From assembly GCA_015501605.1 (NCBI GenBank), contig JADNRZ010000007.1:1922001-1986000 (forward strand): a stretch of 64,000 nucleotides of DNA, in the 5' to 3' direction. Shown here piece after piece: positions 58,017-64,000 of this stretch. The DNA comes from Panaeolus papilionaceus (taxonomy: Eukaryota > Basidiomycota > Agaricomycetes > Agaricales). The notes beneath the pieces were generated by a model. That model had not been told where the DNA came from. It saw only the letters and a list, made by a program, of their open reading frames with translations, and made no database searches. Within the stretch, counting starts at the first letter, position 1. Each line of letters opens with the position of its first letter. The translations under genes and the position numbers were made by a program.

Positions 58017-61000
58017 GGTGTAATTTGATTTCATTTGAAGAGGTCCGGGGAGGTGTGGTGGGATGGATGGATGAAAAGTGTAAGGGAGAGAGAGGAGGGG
58101 TGGCGATGGGTCCTTGGCTGGAATTGAGTAAAAAAGATCAAGTAGGGGCCAGGACTAGCTGGTACAATGCGATCCGATGCGAATGAGCAGTACCCTGACG
58201 AACAAAAATAAAATCAAAAAAGAAATGTCAGGAATCGCGGTGGGGGCTTCAATACAACCCCACTTACAGCACCACCAACAGTCCTTTATATCAATCCAGA
58301 CAGCACAACGCAGAAAAGAAACGAAATAAAAAAGCAGGAAAACGGGAACAATGGACGCGACAGCACACTGCACGTCGTCAAGTGGCAGAGCAAGAACCAA
58401 ACCACAACAAGGGCCCGTCAATTTCTTGAGTTTTGGCCATTGAACGATTGAAGATTCTAAGCGGATTGCTTGATGCAAGAGTTGAGAAATAGCCTTTTAT
58501 GGTGATTGTGGAGGACATGGGAAGGCGTTGTGCAGGGTCTGATTGGTGTTTATGTGTATTTGAGAGATCGCAGTATTTGGAACTATATTTAGGAATAAGA
58601 CAGTATGAGTGGTGTTTCTAACAGGTTATTATGCGTATTATTGCTCGTGAATAACGTGCTAGAATCGAAAGACCAGCTCATCAGGAAGATGGAATTACAG
58701 ACTCCGCGTCGAGGACGACTACAACCTCGAACTCGGTGTAGCCAAAATTCCCATATAGGGATAACCGGTCCATCAATTCTATTTTTAACACTTCAACAGG
58801 GGCGCAGTAGAGGGAAGAATCAACAAAGAAGGCGAAACTGGGCAGTCTCAGTAAATTCTACAAAGAAGGCCAGGGTGCAGAATTAACGAACAAGGCAAAA
58901 ACGGTACTAGAGCATGCCAGTGTTGATCCCCAGTGAGAAGTGCATCTGCACATTTCTGCTGTCTCTGTAGGAAGCTGCAATAAACGGCTTGTTTCGGCAA
59001 ATCTGCCAGAATCCGCCCATCCGCGAACTTTGACGTCACTTGCAAGGAAGCATCTTCTCTTCCTTGACCTCCCCTTACTCCGTCTGTCTCTGTGCAACTC
59101 AAAACCACTTCACCTCACCATTTCGTTCCCACTCTTCCCAGTGTCGCGTTCGGATTGAGTGAGTTGTTCGGTTCGATGATATAAGCACATGAAGAACTCC
59201 GAGTCGAAATAGTCAACTCCTTTTTATCTTTTTCTCTTTCATTCCACCACCATCCTGCTACATATTTCCGTCTCTCCTTGTGTGCTCTAACATTTCTCCC
59301 CATAAGGTGATCATAATCCAGTAAGTCAATCCTCCTCTTTATCGATCTCGGTCATAATGGTCACTGATTGAACGTGTAGTGATATTGGCAGGGGTCTCAG
59401 GGTCCTCGATGGCTAACGGTTGTCGGTAATGTACATGATTGCTCCCCATACCAAGATATATGAGATAATCATGTGTCTCAAATCTGATAGATGGAATTGA
59501 GGAGCAAATGTGCGCTTTTTCTTCAAAATATATGCGCATATATCTTGGTTTTTCTGATTTTTGAGCTTAGAAAAGGATCTCTGCACCTCACACGATGAAG
59601 ACAATGACCAAATCTGAATTGATTCAAGGTGAGATGACCTTTCTATGTTCGATGTTATTTCAAATCAGTTTCTCACTATGTTTTGGGAGCATGTTCCGCA
59701 ATGAGGACCTTAAACGCAGACACCACGGTGTGGTGACGACAAGGCACTATTGAAATCAGGCAAGTCTTTATTATTTCTAACGTTTGATGCATTCGCTGAC
59801 CACCTTGGACGACCGCGTAGACTCAAATTTCGATACATTGACAATCCTAATTGTGATTAGACGTATGTAGATAACCTCAGGTTACGGTGGAGGTATGGCT
59901 GTAGCAGGTGACGGCAAGTTGCAGGTCATGGCGGGTAGCGTGGACGACACAGGAGGAGCGTCATGTTGAACAGATTCTAGCAGATATATTCCGTAATGAA
60001 AGATGAATCAATGTTTTTGCTATTATTATTTTACGCGCAGTTTTAAGCAGATATTTTCAGATATTGCCTGATGATGGCTGCATGTTTGGGAAATCGAGAG
60101 CAGAATCGAACCGATATGAGCAGATAAAATCTGCAAAAACGCCCTTTTGCGGCTATTCTCGGTACAACCCAGATTTTGGCAGATTTCTCCTAAATTTGCA
60201 GATATTGACAGAACGAAGCAGACGCGCTTCTCACTGGGGTTGATCGGTCGCCTTGGTCCCTGGTCTTGTGCATGTGATTGTCATGTAAAACGCGCAAGAT
60301 GGGACAGGGTCCTCAGGCAGACGTTAACAATCCGTTAGACGATTAATCGATTTGAGGATTAGAATATTAAACAATCATCAGCCTCGTGAAGGGTGGCCGG
60401 GCGGAAAAGGCAGGGTGTGCCAGTCTAAGTGATGTCATGACGATCCTGGTTGGGCGTTAAATTACATTATCGCGCTCTAAAACAACGCGTATGTACCAAG
60501 AATTTTTCATTGTATGACGCGTCGGCGCGTTGCCAATGACAGGTATTGCAGGATGCAGTGATATCATCACACCCCCGACTCGAGTCGGTAAAACGTAAAC
60601 GTAATTAAGATGTACTGCACTCTGTATGATAGTTTATTGTAAAGCAGTGCGGTACTAGGATATGAAATGTCGAATTTTTTAAAATGCAGTATGATGGTGA
60701 TCAGTATAAGTAGATTTTTCGATGCAGTGAGCATAGCTTCAAGTTTGAAAAATTTAAGCTTCATCACGTTCGAGCGACGATGCAGTAGAAATGATGTCTG
60801 TGGCGTCGAGTTTGTTTGAATAGTGTCGGGTCTAATCAATATTTGAAGCTTATGAGATCTGGGATGAAAACTGTGATTCAATTCAAATGGTAAAACAAGG
60901 GTAACATTGATAAGTAGACTACGAAGTGATTGACCTGCAAACGAAGAAGGAGAGGTGAATGTTCAGTAATGGATGCAAATTGAATAGAAACCAGGGAAAG

Positions 61001-61364
61001 AACATTGGAATAAAACGGAGATGGAGCTCGTGAGCGTTGCGTCGAGGGCAGGGTTCCAAGTGTGATATCGATGCCAAGGTAGGGCTCGTGCGTGTTGTCA
61101 AAAACGTGCGGGCGCGATCCAAATGCGTGGTGTGGGGGCTTGGCGTGTGGGAGGTTGCTCCCGATGGCTTTCAATTTAATTATTACGACCACAGCCAAAT
61201 CTTCTCTAGTGTAGAAACGTAGCCAGATGGGTATTGAGAGCGAAAGATATTTACTTAAGGCGGCTGTTTCCCGTGAACCATGCTTCCATTCCGAATACAC
61301 TATGTATCGCGTCATCCTCACGGCATTCATACAACTCTAAGTAAAGCCCGCCTTATATGCCTCC
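58017..61364. other. Gene-poor region, 3.3 kb
   Basis: No reading frame with coding character. Frames up to 150 codons (for example minus 60878-61330) have no motifs, and their composition looks random. A cluster of GCAGAT words, including the palindrome GCAGATAAAATCTGC at 60120-60134, lies at 59970-60210. Otherwise AT-rich DNA. Confidence 0.4.
59970..60210. repeat. Cluster of GCAGAT/ATCTGC words
   Basis: GCAGAT or CAGAT followed by A/T occurs at about 59971, 59980, 60048, 60058, 60120, 60129 (inverse), 60178 and 60198. One pair forms a perfect palindrome around AAA. Meaning unknown; it could be the subterminal motif of a decayed transposon. Confidence 0.5.
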
Positions 61365-61575
61365 TCAATAGCGCGTTCGAAGGGTGGTTATATTACGGCC
61401 GACCTGTACACGGTAAATTGAAAATGGTGCCATCAAGTGGTCCTACTAGGGCTTTCGTCATCGAATTGGAATTGGGCACGGCACTGGTTCAAGTTGGTGC
61501 CGAAGAATTTTCAGTGCCGAAGGGATGGATACGAGGAATCGACGAGACACTTCCTGTTTCAAAAATTCAAGGTAG
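61365..61575 (+). pseudogene. Fragment of F-box family F gene (5' middle part)
   Basis: NSAFEGWLYYGRPVHGKLKMV and IELELGTALVQVGAEEF match DSAFKGWLYGRLVYGKLQRV and IELELSTALLGAEEV of the gene at 55896. It stops after about 70 codons. Orientation relative to the BTB copy B is convergent, the same arrangement as the other fragment beside BTB copy A. Confidence 0.8.
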
Positions 61576-61729
61576 TTTTACGCTACTTATTAGCCTCTAA
61601 TATAAGCAGTGTGCTCTATGGTATGTACATATATGACGCAATATGAGGTGATTTAGTGTACATAATTGTCTTTAATACAAGAATCTCATGTTTCGCTTGA
61701 ATGTTTGCCATTTCGTGTCGCTCAAGTAG

Positions 61730-63995
61730 TGCTTTGACGCTGGCAACGGCTGGAAGTGCACATGATGTGAGAGAGAACTTACTTCGCGAAAGTGAGGAGG
61801 GACCTGCGAAACTCGTCAAATATCATTTCATCCAGACACAAGCGAATTGTGGAAGGGGAAAGTACATGGTAACAACGCGTATCTAATTGAAATCCTTAAC
61901 TATCATATTTCGTGAGTCATCTCTGGCTAATCTTCACTTCTTGAGCTGACCAGTTGTTTGAACTTCGTGAGCCATTCACCAAACATTGTTTCGGGCACAT
62001 TAGCGGTCAAGATTAACTTGCGTCTCTGTGTGTCTTCAACTGTGTAGGGTAATAACCCATAGCTAAAGCAATCAAAAAGTAATTATCCTTCAAGCTTATC
62101 ATGCAGGGATAGTCGAACTCACTATTCAAAAACGTCCATAGTTGCCTGCTTCTGCTTCCCTGACATAGGTTTCTTCAGCCCGAGTCCTATGCAGACCTGA
62201 ATTGACAATGACGTAGTTTCGGGACCGAACTCAATTTCCAGTGTTTCCTCGATCTTCTGCATGGATTTAATCTCATCTAGTGTATCCAAATCAGCCATTC
62301 CGCCGAACATAGCGGTAAGAGTTCTATATTTATATCCTGTCATTTACATGTCAAATGGAGGGCGTTAGACAGGGTAGAGATAGCAAAACTTTGCACTCAC
62401 CAGAATTCAAATACGTCTCTATCTTACGCTCCAGTGTTTCCACAATGTCATCCAACTTCTCCAGCATGGTGTTATTTTCACCGAGACTCTGGATTTCCAA
62501 TTCCTGGATCTTCTTCGATACTTTGTACTTGTCGGCACAAAGTAGAATGAGGCGTGTTAACCGATCTCGAACGTTAGAAGATGGGAGGATACTTGTGTCA
62601 CTGATGATGGATTGAATATCGTCCAAATCTTCACCGGCTGGTATCGAGTCTTTCTCCACGTCCTCTCTCTGCTCTACATGGCCCCAATCCCGCGCTCCGT
62701 CTTCCACCGACCTGGTTAACTTCTCCGCTTCCTTCTTTACCTCGACTTTTTCTTCTTCTTTTCTACCCTCCTCCGCCATCGCTTTCGCTGGCCTGCCCCT
62801 CACAGCTTTTTTCATAGCTCCCTCCCTCTTCTCCACATGTTTAATGCTGTTGCTCAAACGAGCCTCTTCTTCCTGTATCCACTTCCGCTCCGTTGCAGAA
62901 TCTGTTGCACTGGAGTATTGTGGAACTCCTGCAATAGTGGGCGAAAAATGTTTCTCCACAATCGAGCGAGCGGAAAGCCTACGAGGGCATGACAATATTC
63001 CCGTTCCGTTTCCTCTGTTCTCCCATACGAACCCACATAACCACTTTTCCCTCATCTCCATCACTTGCAGGATAGTCTCCTCATCAAGACTGCCCTCCAG
63101 CATCACCGCGCGGTCGAGGGGTGTAACGGAGGCGATGAGCGTCTCGTACTGGTGATTAATGTGTTTCTGGATGTTGTATTTCTGACAGAGATGAAGAGCG
63201 TAGATGACGTCGCAGTGAGATGACGCTGAGGTGAACAGCGGCTCGAGGTGCGTGAGGGCGGTGTCTCGGAGCTTTTAAGACCAAACACAGGGTAAATTTC
63301 TGAGATGCTCAAGAAGGGACGCAATAGGATTGAGCCGCGTACATCTTGAAAACCCCATCTCGTAGAAAGGTCGAGGATACCTAACCAGTGCGCCGCCCCA
63401 GACAGAGGTTCAACACATCGGCTGATGCAGGGTCAGTCAAGCATGACATTAAGAAAGCACGAGGTTAGGGAAGCGTACAGCGGATAAATGAGCCGAAGGA
63501 AGTTGTGAAAGTGGATCTTTGAGACGCTGTCCAAAATAATCGGATGTTGCTCTGAACGGCCAGGACTATCGGCAGGCTCATCACGAAAAAGCGACTGGAA
63601 GTAGGTTCCGTGCCTGATAAGTTCACTTTTAGGGACGGAGAACACCCTGTCTTCTGCCTTTCGAGTTGAGGTATGATCAGTATCAATGTGAATAGATGTG
63701 GGTTTAGGTCAACATACCCTCAAAAAGACATTCTCGAAGAAGTAAGTTGGATCTCGTTCGGTTTCGCGAGCAGCCTCGGGCTGAGGGCCTCCTGTGTTCA
63801 ATTCTGAATCACCAGGGGCAACGTGAATGACTTTCATATCGTGCGTAGAAGTTAGGGCAAAGACTTTGCGTTGAAGAGCAAAGGACAAGCGAGTATAATG
63901 AGAATATGAGCTTTCAGGAAGATGGAGGGAGGAATGAATGAGAATGAGAATGAGGAACGGCGTGGGCACACATGGGAACTGTCATGTATCCGCAT
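61730..63995 (-). repeat. Inverted duplication, copy B (BTB gene and flanks)
   Basis: Inverse match of 48290-50560, including 5' flank, all exons and a short 3' block (gcacatgatgtgagagagaa). It runs to the edge of the window, so its full size is not known. Confidence 0.85.
61927..63837 (-). CDS. BTB/POZ domain protein, copy B
   Basis: Six exons, 63837-63718, 63657-63479, 63421-63343, 63271-62401, 62336-62123 and 62062-61927, join in phase to 532 residues with no stops. Exons 1 to 4 have exactly the same lengths as copy A (120, 179, 79, 871 nt). Exon 5 is one codon shorter, and the end differs (QLVSSRSED instead of a longer acidic end). The fourth intron's acceptor is AAAAG where copy A has AATAG. 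The BTB fold (EDRVFSVPKSELIRHGTYFQ) and helices are intact, so both copies are probably functional and diverging. Confidence 0.88.
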
Positions 63996-64000
63996 GTCAT

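Noticed and set aside
58155..58478. Hydrophobic minus-strand frame of 107 codons
   Set aside because: It looks membrane-like, but it has no homolog I recognise and no upstream exon. A chance frame is more likely.
60878..61330. 150-codon minus-strand frame
   Set aside because: No motif, no splice partner and random-looking composition. It only begins beside the F-box fragment by chance.

Overview
The window is nuclear DNA from a basidiomycete fungus, most likely an agaric (Agaricomycetes). The evidence is many short introns (about 45-60 nt) with GT...AG ends, a Tnp2-type CACTA transposase, a large set of decaying and intact F-box/leucine-rich genes, a BTB pair, DUF6699-like and DUF6532-like proteins, and an ARN/SIT siderophore transporter split by eleven introns. 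There are no bacterial operons. Gene models below were built by joining exons so that splice sites and reading phase agree; none is backed by transcripts.

Region 1 (1-12.2 kb) is one mobile element. A CACTA (EnSpm-type) DNA transposon runs from 167 to 11888. It starts CACTG and ends CAGTG, has 16-bp perfect terminal inverted repeats (about 27 bp if imperfect) and a TGT duplication on each side. It carries a tnp2 transposase gene (+) and three other genes: an acidic/basic nuclear-type protein (-), a small basic protein (+) and a 680-residue protein (-). Between the two longest genes lies a mirror-image array of at least ten copies of TGACACGAAGTCA / TGACTTCGTGTCA. The transposase and the 680-residue gene each contain one in-frame TGA, so this copy is probably not autonomous. 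The element sits inside an already decayed gene.

Region 2 (13-29 kb) is a cluster of F-box/LRR-like genes (four intact, one 5'-truncated) with a DUF6532-like nuclear protein and a divergent kinase-like protein.

Region 3 (30-37 kb) looks like housekeeping DNA: a DUF6699 protein, a mitochondrial D-lactate dehydrogenase (13 exons), and a convergent CBP3-type complex III assembly chaperone.

Region 4 (37-47.2 kb) has two tandem F-box paralogs (the first with a frameshift), a convergent pair of GFA-domain paralogs, and a siderophore-iron transporter. About 160-190 bp upstream of the transporter start is a palindrome holding two inverted ATCAGATAA sites, the form bound by fungal iron-responsive GATA repressors.

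Region 5 (47.5-64 kb) is a rearranged block. Two BTB genes lie as an inverted duplication at its edges, each with fragments of F-box genes. The middle holds two intact F-box genes, a decayed F-box tail, and a 1,080-bp Tc1/mariner-type element with TA duplications and 26-bp inverted repeats.
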